Of a stretch of DNA of 55,752 bases, positions 1-9,122 are shown one piece after another (position 1 is the stretch's first letter; every line of letters starts with the position of its first letter). Under the pieces are notes generated by a model that saw only the letters and a list, made by a program, of their open reading frames with translations, did not search any database and was not told the origin of the DNA. Source of the stretch: CAZGSV01 sp964528605. GTDB taxonomy: Bacteria; Armatimonadota; Zipacnadia; CAZGSV01. The stretch is taken from the NCBI GenBank assembly GCA_964528605.1, contig CAZGSV010000012.1:1-55752 (forward strand), read 5' to 3'. The translations under genes and the position numbers were made by a program.

Positions 1-1440
1 GTTGGTGATGGTGACCACCGGCGGCTGGGTATCACTCGGCGGCGGAGGAGGAGGAGGGGGGGGAGCCCCGATAGCGGCGGCCGCATTGACGAGGCCGTAG
101 CCGTAGTAGTTGTCGCGACCGGCGGCGCCGAGATCCTTGGCGGTGCTCTCGAGGGCGGACCTCACCTGGCTGGCGGTGAAAGTCGGGTTGGCGGCCCAAA
201 CCAACGCCGCAGCGGCCGTGACGTGCGGCGCCGCCATGGAGGTGCCCGAGTAGAACCAAAGGCCGAAGTTGCCGGGCTGGCTGGCGGCGAAAGTCTGCTG
301 CAGGACGCCGTCCCCGTAGCCGTCGCCGTTCTGGTCAACACCCACATCGCCGCCGGGGGCCACCAGATCCAGGTCGCGCCCATAGCTGGAGTAGGAGGCC
401 CTCTGACCGTCGAACCGGGTGGCGCCCACGGCGATACACCAGGGCGCGCGCGCCGGGTAGAGCACGCTGCCGCCCCCGCTATTGCCGGCCGAGGCCACAA
501 GCAGGACATCCTTGCTCTGCGCGTAACTCACGGCCTGCAGGAGGGCTAGGCTGGTGAAGGAGCCTCCGAAACTCATGTTGCAGATCTTGGCCCCATGGTC
601 CACCGCCCAGTAGATGCCGGAGGCGATGTCCGAGTACGAGCCTGAGCCGCTGGAGTCGAGTACCTTGACCGGCATTATCTGGCAGCCGTAGGCGATGCCG
701 GCCACGCCGTAGGAGTTGTTGGTGGTCTGCGCAATGGTGCCCGTGACGTGAGTGCCGTGGGCCTGGTCGTCGTTGGCGTGAATGTCCCCGTTCACGAAAT
801 CGTACCCCGGGACGAAGGTGGTGCCCGCGAGGTCGGGAGCCCGGTAGTAGGGCGCGAAGGGCTCGCCTGGAGAACCGGCGTAGTCCTCGTAGGCCACGCC
901 GGTGTCGAGGACTGCTACTACAATGCCGGAGCCGGTGCTCTGGTCCCAGGCGGAAGGGGCCTGAACGCCGAAGTTGGAGACGGCGGACCCGCTGGGCGTG
1001 CCGTAGTCAAAGAAGTTCCACTGGTAGTTGAAGTAGATGTCGTTGACGCTCGCCAGGGCGTAGGCGATGTAGTCGGGCTCGGCCCACTCGACGTTCGGAT
1101 TCTTGCGATAGGCGGCGACTTCCTGATCTGCCGTGCCGGCAGGTACCTTCAGGACGACGAAGGCGTTTGGCACCTCGCGCTTCACCGCAGCGCCCTGCGC
1201 CCGGTGCAACGCGGTCATCGCCTCGGTCGGCGTGCCAGTGGCGAACTTGACGATGATCTGGTCCGGGACCGCTTCGCCTGCACCTGGAGGCGGCCCCGCA
1301 GGGCCCGGACCCACCGATATGGTCTCGCTTCCCGGGCTCCCTGATCCGTCCCGCGACGAGCCACATCCCGCTGCCAAGAGCGCCAGCGCGACGGACAGCA
1401 CCGCCAGCGGCAAGAAGGCCCTCCAGTATCCTCGAGACAT
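1..1440 (-). CDS. Subtilisin-like (S8) serine protease, lipoprotein, partial
   Basis: Secreted, probably lipid-anchored subtilase that hydrolyses proteins. The N-terminus is at 1440 and the frame stays open to base 1, so the C-terminus is missing. Residues 1-26 are a signal sequence ending LLAAGC (Cys26, lipobox-like). About residues 58-125 are an inhibitor-I9-like propeptide (QIIVKFATGT start). The catalytic domain shows Asp179 (VAVLDTGV), His228 (HGTHVTGT), oxyanion Asn320 (ASAGNSG) and Ser401 (GTSMAAPH). A nine-proline linker near residues 460-468 leads into what looks like the start of a beta-sandwich domain (TQPPVVTITN). I chose the ATG at 1440 because AAGGAG lies 8 nt upstream; an ATG at 1446 has only 2 nt spacing. 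The family call is firm. The substrate and the missing C-terminal domain are unknown. Confidence 0.93.
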   Translation of the reverse strand, partial: MSRGYWRAFLPLAVLSVALALLAAGCGSSRDGSGSPGSETISVGPGPAGPPPGAGEAVPDQIIVKFATGTPTEAMTALHRAQGAAVKREVPNAFVVLKVPAGTADQEVAAYRKNPNVEWAEPDYIAYALASVNDIYFNYQWNFFDYGTPSGSAVSNFGVQAPSAWDQSTGSGIVVAVLDTGVAYEDYAGSPGEPFAPYYRAPDLAGTTFVPGYDFVNGDIHANDDQAHGTHVTGTIAQTTNNSYGVAGIAYGCQIMPVKVLDSSGSGSYSDIASGIYWAVDHGAKICNMSFGGSFTSLALLQAVSYAQSKDVLLVASAGNSGGGSVLYPARAPWCIAVGATRFDGQRASYSSYGRDLDLVAPGGDVGVDQNGDGYGDGVLQQTFAASQPGNFGLWFYSGTSMAAPHVTAAAALVWAANPTFTASQVRSALESTAKDLGAAGRDNYYGYGLVNAAAAIGAPPPPPPPPPSDTQPPVVTITN

Positions 1441-1653
1441 CCACATCACTCCTTGATGGTAGTGCGCCTTCTGGGCATTCCGTATGGTATCAGGTTCCGA
1501 GGAACGGCGTCCACCCCCCGAATTGCCTCAGGCAAAAAGTATCTGAAACTAGTTCGTTGCCTCATGTAAGGAAGTATTCGAAATGTACCGGTCTCTTAGG
1601 GCAGTCGCGACGGTATCGGCAAGGCTCTCGGAGAGGGCCAAGGGCGGATTGCG

Positions 1654-4206
1654 CTACCGGCTCACAGAGTTGCAGGCCGCCGCGCACCGAAAGCCGAGGT
1701 TGCCGATCCTGATGGGGGGAACAAGCGCGTGGCGATGCGTCGTGCGGCAGGCATAGGGAGTGGCGCTCCACGAGCCGCCTCGCACAACGCGGTATTCACC
1801 AGAGGGCGGGCCGGTCGGGTTCCGGACAAGCCCCTCGGAGGGGTATCGCGCACCGGCCCAGTCGCTGCACCACTCGAACACGTTGCCAGCCATATCCATC
1901 ACCCCATAGGGGCTGGCATCGTCCGAGAAACTGCCCACGGCAACGGTTTCCTCGAAGCCGTCTTCGTCACCCCATGCGTTGCACTTCCCGGGCACCCACT
2001 CGTTCCCCCAAACATAGATCCTACCGTCGGTTCCCCTAGCCGCTTTCTCCCACTCTGCCTCCGTGGGCAGCCGCACGCCAGCCCACTTGGAGTAAGCCGC
2101 CCCATCTGCCCACGAGACGTTCACAACAGGATGCTGCTCTAGCCCATCAGGAATCTTCCCATTCGCCCAGTGGATTGGCGGCCGGTGTCCTGTTTCACTC
2201 ACGAACATAGCGTACTGCTGGTTGGTCACCTCGTGCTTGTAGATCCAATAGCCGTCGAGATACACCTCGCGTGCGGGGGACTCCTCCTCTACGTACCACT
2301 TCAACTCTACTGCCAATCCCATCCGCTCCCACAGGGCATCTATTGCCGACCCCTCCATCCCCATCGTGAACCGCCCCGCCGGTATCCACACCATCTGTGC
2401 CCCGTCCTTGGGATTGGTCGCCGTGCTACCCGGCCCGGATGGCAACAGGCCTTTCCCAAGGCGCTCCACTATGGGGGACGAGCATTCCCCCTCTTCCTGA
2501 TTCCGCACCGCGGGTACTGCTTCGCCCCGCTGCTCGGTCTGCTCCGCGATTTGGGCGCCCACGCCCTTGGTCACGTTCGCCACCTCCACAAGCGCATCTG
2601 GACTGCATTCGATGAGTGAGAACGGCTGCGCCGACCTGCTGAGGTCGTTTCCGATGAAGCGCACGCGCGCGGTCTCCTTGCCTACAACCTCGGCGAAGGT
2701 CCCGGTTCCCTCCGATGCCATACAGCCCTGCACTAGCGCGTCGCGCACGTTCACCAGCCTGATGACGGCGTCATCTCCGGTTGAGGGGCGGGCGCGCAAG
2801 CCGCTGACGCGCGACGCCTCGACCTCTTCGCACATCAGCGCCAGGCCGGGCCGCCCCGGCGCGGAAGGCTCGGGTATGCCCGACTCGGTCACCCACTTGA
2901 TGTCGTAGTAGTTCAACTCCGCCAGACGGTAGAACGCATCCTCGTATCCTAGTTGCACGTCGGAAAGCGTAAGTCCAGACACGTGGCGGCAGTAGAGCCC
3001 GTAGGCGGGCAACGCCTGGAACATCTCCGGGTCCGGGTATTCGGCCTCCATCTCAGGCACGGCCTCCTCGGGCGAGCAATACGGCAGGCCCCCCGCGTAG
3101 TGCAGTTGGATGTTGTCGAGGACAACGTTCTCTACGTTGTGACCGGGTATGCCCGTGATCGTCGAGGCGATTGTTCCGCCCGTGGCGGTGATGTTGCTCA
3201 TGATGACGTTCTTCAACGTGCCGGGCACGGGCGTGTCCATATCGCGTCCGCGGTTTCCCAGCCGGATGAAGATGGGCGCGCGGGCATTCCGCATCGTGAT
3301 GTTGGAGACCACGACCCCGTCCACGTGGCCGCCGTCCACGGTCTCCACGCACACCCCGCCCGTGGGCGGCAGCCCCTCGTGCGTTGTCACCACGCAGTTG
3401 CTCACGGCGATGCGCTTGAAATCGCCGCTCGATTCGGTTCCTATCTTGAAACCGTTGCATTCGGTGGACAGCAGGCAATTGGTGACGACGACGTTGTCGG
3501 TGGCGCGCCGTTCGCCCAGCGAGAAGGTGGTCTTGAGCACGACGGCGTCGTCTTTCGATTCGATGTGGCAGTTCGCAATGCGCACGTCGCGGCAGCAATC
3601 TGCCGATATCCCGTCGGCGTAGGCGTTGAGGATCTTCACGCCCTCTATGTTTACCCCGTCGCTGCCCAGCAGGCTGATGCAAAAGCTCGCATTCCTAAAG
3701 GTGACTCCTTTGATATCAACGTACTTGCAGCGCACCAACGAGAGGACTTTCGGCCGATCGCGCTTGCCACGGTTGCCGTCTATGGTGCCCTGCCCCACGA
3801 TGGCAACGCGCTCGACCTTCTCTCCCCTGATGAGTGCGTAACGGAAGCGCGAGGTGATCACCTCGGAGTCGCTCTTGAACCCGGGCTCGTTGTACGGGTC
3901 GTAGTCCTGCTCGTCTTCGCTCCCCTTGATGGTCGCGCCCCCATCGAGCCACAGCACAACGCCGCTCCTCAAGTGCAGACTCCCGCACAGGTAGGTGCCC
4001 GGCCCGAAGAACACCGTGCCCCCCCCGTTCTCTCCACAGCGGTCAATGGCTTGCTGAACGGCCTCGGTGTCTTTGGCGACCCCGTCGCCGCGCGCCCCCT
4101 GAGAGAGCACGTCATACCAGCGACTGGGAAGCGCCCCTCCCCCCGCGGCAAAGGCGGACGACACACTCACCCCAATGCACGCCACAACTCCCAAAAGCGC
4201 GTTCAT
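1654..4206 (-). CDS. GH28-like pectinase fused to formylglycine-generating-enzyme (SUMF1) domain
   Basis: An 850-residue two-domain exported protein. Residues 1-20 are a signal peptide. Roughly residues 28-560 are a right-handed parallel beta-helix of the polygalacturonase type (GH28): it opens with the pectate-lyase-superfamily signature DGVAKDTEAVQQAID and contains NAYADGISADCCRDV and SKDDAVVLK, matching the DG/DD catalytic region. Roughly residues 605-845 are an FGE-sulfatase domain (IPAGRFTMG, EVTNQQYAMF, RLPTEAEWEKAARG, GNVFEWCSD, RVVRGGSW, GFRCA). FGE domains convert sulfatase Cys to formylglycine or act as sugar- or protein-binding modules; which applies here cannot be told. The start has AGGAGGAG 7 nt upstream. 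GH30 lies 83 bp upstream on the same strand, so they may be co-transcribed. The fusion is unusual. Confidence 0.85.
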   Translation of the reverse strand: MNALLGVVACIGVSVSSAFAAGGGALPSRWYDVLSQGARGDGVAKDTEAVQQAIDRCGENGGGTVFFGPGTYLCGSLHLRSGVVLWLDGGATIKGSEDEQDYDPYNEPGFKSDSEVITSRFRYALIRGEKVERVAIVGQGTIDGNRGKRDRPKVLSLVRCKYVDIKGVTFRNASFCISLLGSDGVNIEGVKILNAYADGISADCCRDVRIANCHIESKDDAVVLKTTFSLGERRATDNVVVTNCLLSTECNGFKIGTESSGDFKRIAVSNCVVTTHEGLPPTGGVCVETVDGGHVDGVVVSNITMRNARAPIFIRLGNRGRDMDTPVPGTLKNVIMSNITATGGTIASTITGIPGHNVENVVLDNIQLHYAGGLPYCSPEEAVPEMEAEYPDPEMFQALPAYGLYCRHVSGLTLSDVQLGYEDAFYRLAELNYYDIKWVTESGIPEPSAPGRPGLALMCEEVEASRVSGLRARPSTGDDAVIRLVNVRDALVQGCMASEGTGTFAEVVGKETARVRFIGNDLSRSAQPFSLIECSPDALVEVANVTKGVGAQIAEQTEQRGEAVPAVRNQEEGECSSPIVERLGKGLLPSGPGSTATNPKDGAQMVWIPAGRFTMGMEGSAIDALWERMGLAVELKWYVEEESPAREVYLDGYWIYKHEVTNQQYAMFVSETGHRPPIHWANGKIPDGLEQHPVVNVSWADGAAYSKWAGVRLPTEAEWEKAARGTDGRIYVWGNEWVPGKCNAWGDEDGFEETVAVGSFSDDASPYGVMDMAGNVFEWCSDWAGARYPSEGLVRNPTGPPSGEYRVVRGGSWSATPYACRTTHRHALVPPIRIGNLGFRCAAACNSVSR

Positions 4207-4289
4207 CGGCGGCTCCTCCTTGTTCGTTTGGGTTCCCGGACCTGAGATGCCTGCCCCCTGCGAGCGAGGCCCCCCCGCTCACAGACGGC

Positions 4290-5738
4290 TCATCCCGGCC
4301 AGCGGTACGTGGCCACCGACTGAGCGGGGAGGTCAGCCTGCAGCGCCATGCCTTTCCAGAACACCTCGAAGTGCCGTGCTTCGGATTGCGGATTAGCCAC
4401 GACCAGCACAATGGTCCCATCCGGGTTCCTGAAGGCCACCTGGGCGAACTGCTTGGCGGACTCTCCGGAGTCGATTCTCACGGCGCCGCGCTTGATGAAC
4501 TTCATGAACTGGCCGTACATGAAGTAGTCGAAGTGGTACGAGACGGCCAGGGTGTTGGCGTCAATCGTCACGCACGTGTTCGAGGTCTTGAAGGGGCCGT
4601 TGTTGGGTTTGCCTTCCGAATCGATCACGGTGACCCAGGCGTTGTAAGTCCTCGCCCAATTCCGCAGATACGCCATGATCCTAACGGCGCCGGTTACCCC
4701 AAACGCGGAGCCTTCGGAGAGAACGACGTCTTTGTCCGGGAACTCGTCGTGAAACGCACCCATTTGCGAGGGGTCGCCGCCGTAGGGGTGAAAAGCCGTA
4801 CCCTCCACGTACCGCGCGGCTTCCTTGTCGCTCAGGATGGCCCTGGGATACCAGAGGTTGTTGAAGTTGTGGTCATAACACCAGATCCCCGTCTCAATGC
4901 CGTGCTGCTCGAAAGTGGGGCCCAAGTGGTCGCGGATGAAGTCTCGCTCGGCATGGCCCATTATCTCTAGCGGCACGGGCCACCAGGTATCCTCGTCGAC
5001 GATCAGAGACCACTGGCACGACGGGTACCACCAACTGAGCACGTCCTCCCGCTTGTTGACCCCGGGCTCGTTCTGGACGGTAACCGCGTAGATAGGGATG
5101 CCCTCGGCCTGATACGCCTGTATGAACCTGACGAAGTAGCGGGCGTAGACACCGTAGTACTTGGAATAGAGATGACCGCCGATCATGTCGTCGCAGGTCT
5201 TCATCCACCCCGGCGGGCTCCACGGCGAGGCGTAGAAGAGAATGTCCGGGTTCTTCTCGAGGGCCAGTCTGAGCACGGGGAGGATGTAGGCGCGGTCCTT
5301 TTCGATGGAGAAATGCGCCAGTTCTTCGTCCGTCTCACCGGGCGGCATGTCGTCGTAGGAATACCAGGGCTCGCCGGTGAAGTCCGGAGTGCCGATGCAG
5401 ATGCGCATGGTATTCATGCCGATGCCCGTGTCCGGTGACACCAGACGCTCCATGACCTCGGCGCGGACGGCCGGATCGAGGCGCCACAGGTTGGCGCACG
5501 TGGTGTGCTCCAGAGACGCCCCCAGGCCGAGGATTGCCTGATAGGCCTTGGTCTCGTCAATCGTGACCTCGGCCTTGTCTCCGGCCCCCGCTTTCCGGAA
5601 CGTGAGTTGCGGCTGCGGCGCCAGCAGCCGGCTCATGTCGCTCGAGGACACCCACGACTCCACGGGGACGCCCTCAGCCCCGGCGGACAACTGCAACACC
5701 AAGGGACAAACCGCCAGCAGAATCCACATTCCACGCAT
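4290..5738 (-). CDS. Glycoside hydrolase family 30
   Basis: Retaining (beta/alpha)8 hydrolase of the GH30 type (glucosylceramidase/endo-beta-1,6-glucanase/xylanase relatives), exported. Residues 1-21 form a signal peptide (WILLAVCPLVLQLSAGA). The catalytic acid/base is Glu224 in TVQNEPG and the nucleophile is Glu342 in VLSEGSAFG. The family hallmarks YASPWSPPGWMKT and GLGASLEHTTCANLW are present, and the C-terminal part is the usual beta-sandwich. Its 482 residues are normal for the family. An AGGGAG sequence precedes the ATG. It lies directly upstream of the GH28-FGE gene on the same strand, suggesting joint use on plant cell-wall material. The exact linkage specificity cannot be read from the sequence. 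Confidence 0.9.
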   Translation of the reverse strand: MRGMWILLAVCPLVLQLSAGAEGVPVESWVSSSDMSRLLAPQPQLTFRKAGAGDKAEVTIDETKAYQAILGLGASLEHTTCANLWRLDPAVRAEVMERLVSPDTGIGMNTMRICIGTPDFTGEPWYSYDDMPPGETDEELAHFSIEKDRAYILPVLRLALEKNPDILFYASPWSPPGWMKTCDDMIGGHLYSKYYGVYARYFVRFIQAYQAEGIPIYAVTVQNEPGVNKREDVLSWWYPSCQWSLIVDEDTWWPVPLEIMGHAERDFIRDHLGPTFEQHGIETGIWCYDHNFNNLWYPRAILSDKEAARYVEGTAFHPYGGDPSQMGAFHDEFPDKDVVLSEGSAFGVTGAVRIMAYLRNWARTYNAWVTVIDSEGKPNNGPFKTSNTCVTIDANTLAVSYHFDYFMYGQFMKFIKRGAVRIDSGESAKQFAQVAFRNPDGTIVLVVANPQSEARHFEVFWKGMALQADLPAQSVATYRWPG

Positions 5739-5764
5739 CTTGGATCTCCCTGCCTCCGTTTCTT

Positions 5765-5880
5765 GTGACCTGCCCCCGTTTGGCTGCGCCGCATTCTATG
5801 TCACAGTACTGGCGCACGCAACCGCGTCCCACACGCCCGCCACAGCCGGCAGGCGAAGCGTAGCCTGATGGCCGGGGTTG
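5765..5880. repeat. Dispersed intergenic repeat, copy A
   Basis: This stretch begins GACCTGCCCCCGTTTGGCTG and shares blocks with 31971-32080 and 24294-24360: the CCTGCCCCCATT block, a GATGCTATG-like block, a GGTACGCAAC-like block and a CGGCAGGCG tail. All three copies lie next to gene ends or starts (here just upstream of the GH30 gene). The copies have diverged but keep the same order of blocks. No coding potential is visible. Confidence 0.5.
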
Positions 5881-6014
5881 GACGGGTCCCAGGGGGGCGG
5901 CCGAGAGCCCAAGGCGCTGGGTGCGCGCGGTGTCGTACTGTGTGCGCCAGCGCTCGATCCGTACCCGGAGGCCTGCGGTACGCGAGGACAGGGGGGGACA
6001 CCAGAGGACAGAAC

Positions 6015-6089
6015 TGGTGGGCCCGGCAGGATTCGAACCTGCGACCAACCGGTTATGAGCCGGGCGCTCTGCCGCTGAGCTACGGGCCC
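6015..6089 (-). tRNA. tRNA with CAU anticodon (elongator Met or Ile2)
   Basis: A full cloverleaf on the minus strand: 7-bp acceptor stem GGGCCCG/CGGGCCC, D stem GCTC/GAGC, anticodon loop CTCATAA with CAT, T arm GCAGG-TTCGAAT-CCTGC, discriminator A and an encoded CCA. The anticodon stem has one mismatch at its top pair. Elongator tRNA-Met and the lysidine-modified tRNA-Ile2 share this loop, and I cannot separate them by eye. Confidence 0.93.
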
Positions 6090-6303
6090 TCTGCCTACCC
6101 AAGTACAGCAGCCCTACCCCGCCGCGTCAAGAGCCGCGCACGCCCCAAGCAAGCCGCCATCTAACGGCACACCGAACTGTAGCACCAAGGTGGTGATGGC
6201 TCGCCCGGCGCCCGCCGCAAACAAGCCGCCATTCTGCGGCACAGGTTTGACGGGCGCTGGCCGCCACTCGATACTACGCTGTCGCCAACTGCCGAGGTGA
6301 GCC

Positions 6304-7524
6304 ATGAGCACATCCACCCGCTACCAGCGCTCCTACGCGATGTTCGAGGAGGCTAAGAAGATCATTCCTGGCGGCGTCCAGGCCTCGCGCCGGCCACTGC
6401 TGCACGGGCGCTCGCCGGTCTACCTCGAGCGCGCCCGCGGCTGCCGCTGCTGGGACGTGGACGGCAACGAGTACATTGACTACTCGCTCTCGCTCGGCCC
6501 TATCATCCTCGGCTACGCCCACCCGCGCGTGGACGAGGCGGCCATCCGGCAATTGCGCCAAGGCATCGTCTTTACCTTCAACCACCCGCTCCAGAACGCG
6601 CTCGCGGAGAAGCTGGTCAGCCACATCCCCAGCGCGGAGATGGCCACGTTTTTCAAGAACGGCTCGGATGCTACCAGCGCCGCGGTCCGGGTCGCGCGAG
6701 TCTACACCGGGCGCGAGCGCGTCGCCCGCTGCGGCTACCACGGCTGGCACGACTGGTGCAACCTGGGCGCCAAGGGAGTGCCGGCGGCGCTCGAAGGGCA
6801 GACCGTGGCCTTTGAGGCCGCCAAGCCGGACACGCTCGAGGCCGCCCTGTCCGCCCACCCCGGCCAGTTCGCGGCTGTGATCGTCGCGCCGGAGACCGTT
6901 TGCCCGCCCCAGGCCGATACTTTCCGCCGACTGATTGACCTCGCCCACCGCCACGGCGCCGTCTTCATCCTCGACGAGGTCAAGACCGGATTCCGCATGG
7001 GGCTCGGCGGCATTCAGGGGCGGCTGGGCATTGCGCCCGATCTGACGACGCTGAGCAAGGCGATGGCCAACGGCTACCCCATCGCAGCCCTCGCCGGTAC
7101 CGCGGAGGTCATGCGCGCCGCCGACGAGGTCCACATCTCAGCCACTTTCAACGGCGAAGCCGCTTCCATGGCGGCCTCGCTTGCCACCATCGAGGTGCTG
7201 GAGCAGCCGGGCAATCTGGAGCACATTTGGGAGATGGGCGAGCGCTTGATCTCCGGCCTCAATGCCTTGGCCGCCAAGCACGGCATTGACGCCAAGGCGC
7301 GCGCGGAGCCGCTGCCGCCCATGCCCTTCATGCGCTTCCAGGGGGAGGGGGAGGAAGTGAAGCGGCTGCGCGAAGAGTTCTACGCGGAGGTCATCGCGCA
7401 GGGGGTGCTACTGCACCCCGGCCACGTGTGGTTCATTTCGTTGGCGCACACCGAGGAGGACCTCGAGCGCACGCTCGAGGTTGCGGACGCCGCTTTCGAT
7501 GCCGCCGTAGAGCGCGCGGGCTAG
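6304..7524 (+). CDS. Glutamate-1-semialdehyde 2,1-aminomutase-like class III aminotransferase
   Basis: A PLP-dependent fold-type I enzyme of 406 residues, cytoplasmic. PLP-binding features are the Schiff-base Lys252 in LSKAMANGYP, Asp224 in ILDEVKTGF, and the phosphate-binding FKNGSDATSAAVRVAR near residues 117-132. GYHGWHDW matches the GSA-aminomutase subgroup. True HemL sits in tetrapyrrole synthesis, but this copy precedes a UroD-like gene of the catabolic type by only 9 bp. Many such HemL-like proteins act on other amino sugars or amino acids, so I do not assign hemL. GAGGTGAGCC precedes the ATG. Operon with the next gene is likely. Confidence 0.85.
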   Translation: MSTSTRYQRSYAMFEEAKKIIPGGVQASRRPLLHGRSPVYLERARGCRCWDVDGNEYIDYSLSLGPIILGYAHPRVDEAAIRQLRQGIVFTFNHPLQNALAEKLVSHIPSAEMATFFKNGSDATSAAVRVARVYTGRERVARCGYHGWHDWCNLGAKGVPAALEGQTVAFEAAKPDTLEAALSAHPGQFAAVIVAPETVCPPQADTFRRLIDLAHRHGAVFILDEVKTGFRMGLGGIQGRLGIAPDLTTLSKAMANGYPIAALAGTAEVMRAADEVHISATFNGEAASMAASLATIEVLEQPGNLEHIWEMGERLISGLNALAAKHGIDAKARAEPLPPMPFMRFQGEGEEVKRLREEFYAEVIAQGVLLHPGHVWFISLAHTEEDLERTLEVADAAFDAAVERAG

Positions 7525-7533
7525 GAGGTTCAG

Positions 7534-8646
7534 GTGACAAAGCGAGAGAGGTTCCTCACGGCCCTACGGGGGGGCGTGCCCGACCAGGTGCCGGTCTCGC
7601 CCCTCATCCACTGCCGCTACGCGCATACACTGCTGGGCCGCGGCGACTGGGAGGCGGTGTTCGAGGTCCACCAGCGCCTGGGCTCAATCGCGTTTCGCGG
7701 GCCGCAGGGCATAGGATGCCGCTCGGAACTGCCGCCGGGCTACGCGCAGGAGTCGCGGGTTACCGAGGGGCCCCATGGCCGTAGAACCTCCGAGCGCACC
7801 ATCATCACCCCGACCGGCCGCCTCATCTCCCGCGAGCTCTCGGGCATGATCCCTCACGATCCGCTGGTGGCCAAGACGGTGGAGTACTTCGTCAAGTCGC
7901 CGGAGGAGTGGCCCATCTACCAGTCCTACCTCGAGGCCTGGCTCGAGGGCGCCACGCCCGACTTGTCGGAGATAACGCGCGCGTGCCAGGTGATGGCGGA
8001 AGAGGGAGTGGCCAGCGCGTCGCTGGGCGGCGTCTACCAGCAGGTCGGCGGCGCGCGCGGAATGGAGGGGCTGCTCATGGACCTTTACGATTGCCCGGAC
8101 GTCCTCGGCGCCGTCTTCGAGGCCGCGCAGGAGATAGTCAGCCGCCAGGTCGCCGCCTTCCTCCAGTCACCGGCGGAGGTGCTCTACTACGACGTCTGCT
8201 GGGCCACGGGCTCGCGCATGGGGCCCAAGCACTTCGAGCGCTGGGCGCTGCCCGAGTTGGAGCGCGCGGTGGACCTGGTGCACAGCGTCCCGGGCAAGTA
8301 CATCGGCCTCTACACGCTGGGGCGCATCCGGGAGTTGCTGCCGATGATGGTGGACGCGGGCCCGGACTTCATCGAGACCTTCGAGCAGAACCAGGGCGAC
8401 CTCACCATGGCGGAGGCCAAGCGCCTCTACGGCGACCGCATCTGCATCATGGGCAACTTCGATTCCGTGATGCTGGCGCGCGGGACCTACCAGCAGGCGC
8501 TCGAGGAGGCGCGCCGCTGCCTGCGCGAGGGGATGGAGGGCGGCGGCTATGTGATGGTCACCGGCGACGAAGTGCCCGCCGACGCCAAGTGGGAGAACCT
8601 GCGCGCCATGGTCGAGACCGTCGAGGAGCACGGCGTCTACTGCTAG
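7534..8646 (+). CDS. Uroporphyrinogen decarboxylase (URO-D)-like protein
   Basis: A 370-residue URO-D-fold protein. The family opening KRERFLTALRGGVPDQVPV and the late YTLGRIRELLPMMVDAGPD and ICIMGNFD segments identify the URO-D/cobalamin-dependent methyltransferase (MtaA/CmuA-like) superfamily. The classical URO-D N-terminal RQAGR motif is absent, so haem synthesis is unlikely; a corrinoid methyltransfer role is the common alternative and is only an inference here. The GTG start is preceded by TAGGAGG, 9 bp after the stop of the aminotransferase gene, so the two are almost certainly co-transcribed. It is one of three complete URO-D-like genes in the window. Confidence 0.85.
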   Translation: MTKRERFLTALRGGVPDQVPVSPLIHCRYAHTLLGRGDWEAVFEVHQRLGSIAFRGPQGIGCRSELPPGYAQESRVTEGPHGRRTSERTIITPTGRLISRELSGMIPHDPLVAKTVEYFVKSPEEWPIYQSYLEAWLEGATPDLSEITRACQVMAEEGVASASLGGVYQQVGGARGMEGLLMDLYDCPDVLGAVFEAAQEIVSRQVAAFLQSPAEVLYYDVCWATGSRMGPKHFERWALPELERAVDLVHSVPGKYIGLYTLGRIRELLPMMVDAGPDFIETFEQNQGDLTMAEAKRLYGDRICIMGNFDSVMLARGTYQQALEEARRCLREGMEGGGYVMVTGDEVPADAKWENLRAMVETVEEHGVYC

Positions 8647-8846
8647 CAGAGCGCACCCCCTGCGCCGGCGAGCCGCCGGGCGATCGCGCTGAACCGCGCC
8701 CGCGGCTGCCTCGGTTGACTGCATAGGTGATCCCGCCTTCTGTCCGTGCTCTGCAGAGGGCCGCGGGGTTCCCACGGCAACGACAGTCCGGCTGCCGCAA
8801 GTCCGAACGAGAGAAGCCGAGGCGGCAGGCTGGAAAGGAGGCCGCA

Positions 8847-9122
8847 GTGACTGGCATCTCAGGCACCGCTTTCTGGGCTGGCGTGGTGTGCGTGGCTTCG
8901 AACCAGGAGGGGGAAGCCTCTGAGGAGAGACGCAGGGACGAGCGTCGTCAGGAGAACCGGCGCAGCGAAGAGCGACGCAGGCGGGACCGCCGTAGAGAAA
9001 ACCGGCGCCAAAGAGATCGTCGCAGCCAAGACCGCCGCAGAGATGACCGGCGCACGGGTGACCGGCGCACGGGTGACCGGCGCACGCTTGACCGCCGCGC
9101 CTCCAGGCAGCCGACCCACTAG
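8847..9122 (+). CDS. Small Arg-rich repeat protein, function unknown
   Basis: A 91-residue ORF from GTG 8847, preceded by AAAGGAGG. About residues 4-17 are hydrophobic (GISGTAFWAGVVCVA). From about residue 26 almost every second or third residue is Arg or an acidic or polar residue, in a ladder of DRR/ERR/NRR units ending in three near-identical DRRT(G/L) units. At DNA level these last units are exact or near-exact 15-bp tandem repeats starting at 9045, 9060 and 9075. The stop overlaps by 4 bp the stop of the convergent GH99-like gene. An extended charged coil is likely; similar Arg-Arg ladders occur as linkers in other bacteria. I do not recognise a function. The antisense frame is also open, so coding is probable but not certain. 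Confidence 0.5.
   Translation: MTGISGTAFWAGVVCVASNQEGEASEERRRDERRQENRRSEERRRRDRRRENRRQRDRRSQDRRRDDRRTGDRRTGDRRTLDRRASRQPTH

Noticed and set aside
1007..1444. A 145-codon minus-strand ORF at the start of the subtilase gene.
   Set aside because: It is in the wrong frame; the neighbouring frame carries the signal peptide and catalytic triad.
1524..1536. Palindrome TTGCCTCAGGCAA upstream of the subtilase gene as an operator.
   Set aside because: Single short palindrome with no promoter boxes or second copy to support it.
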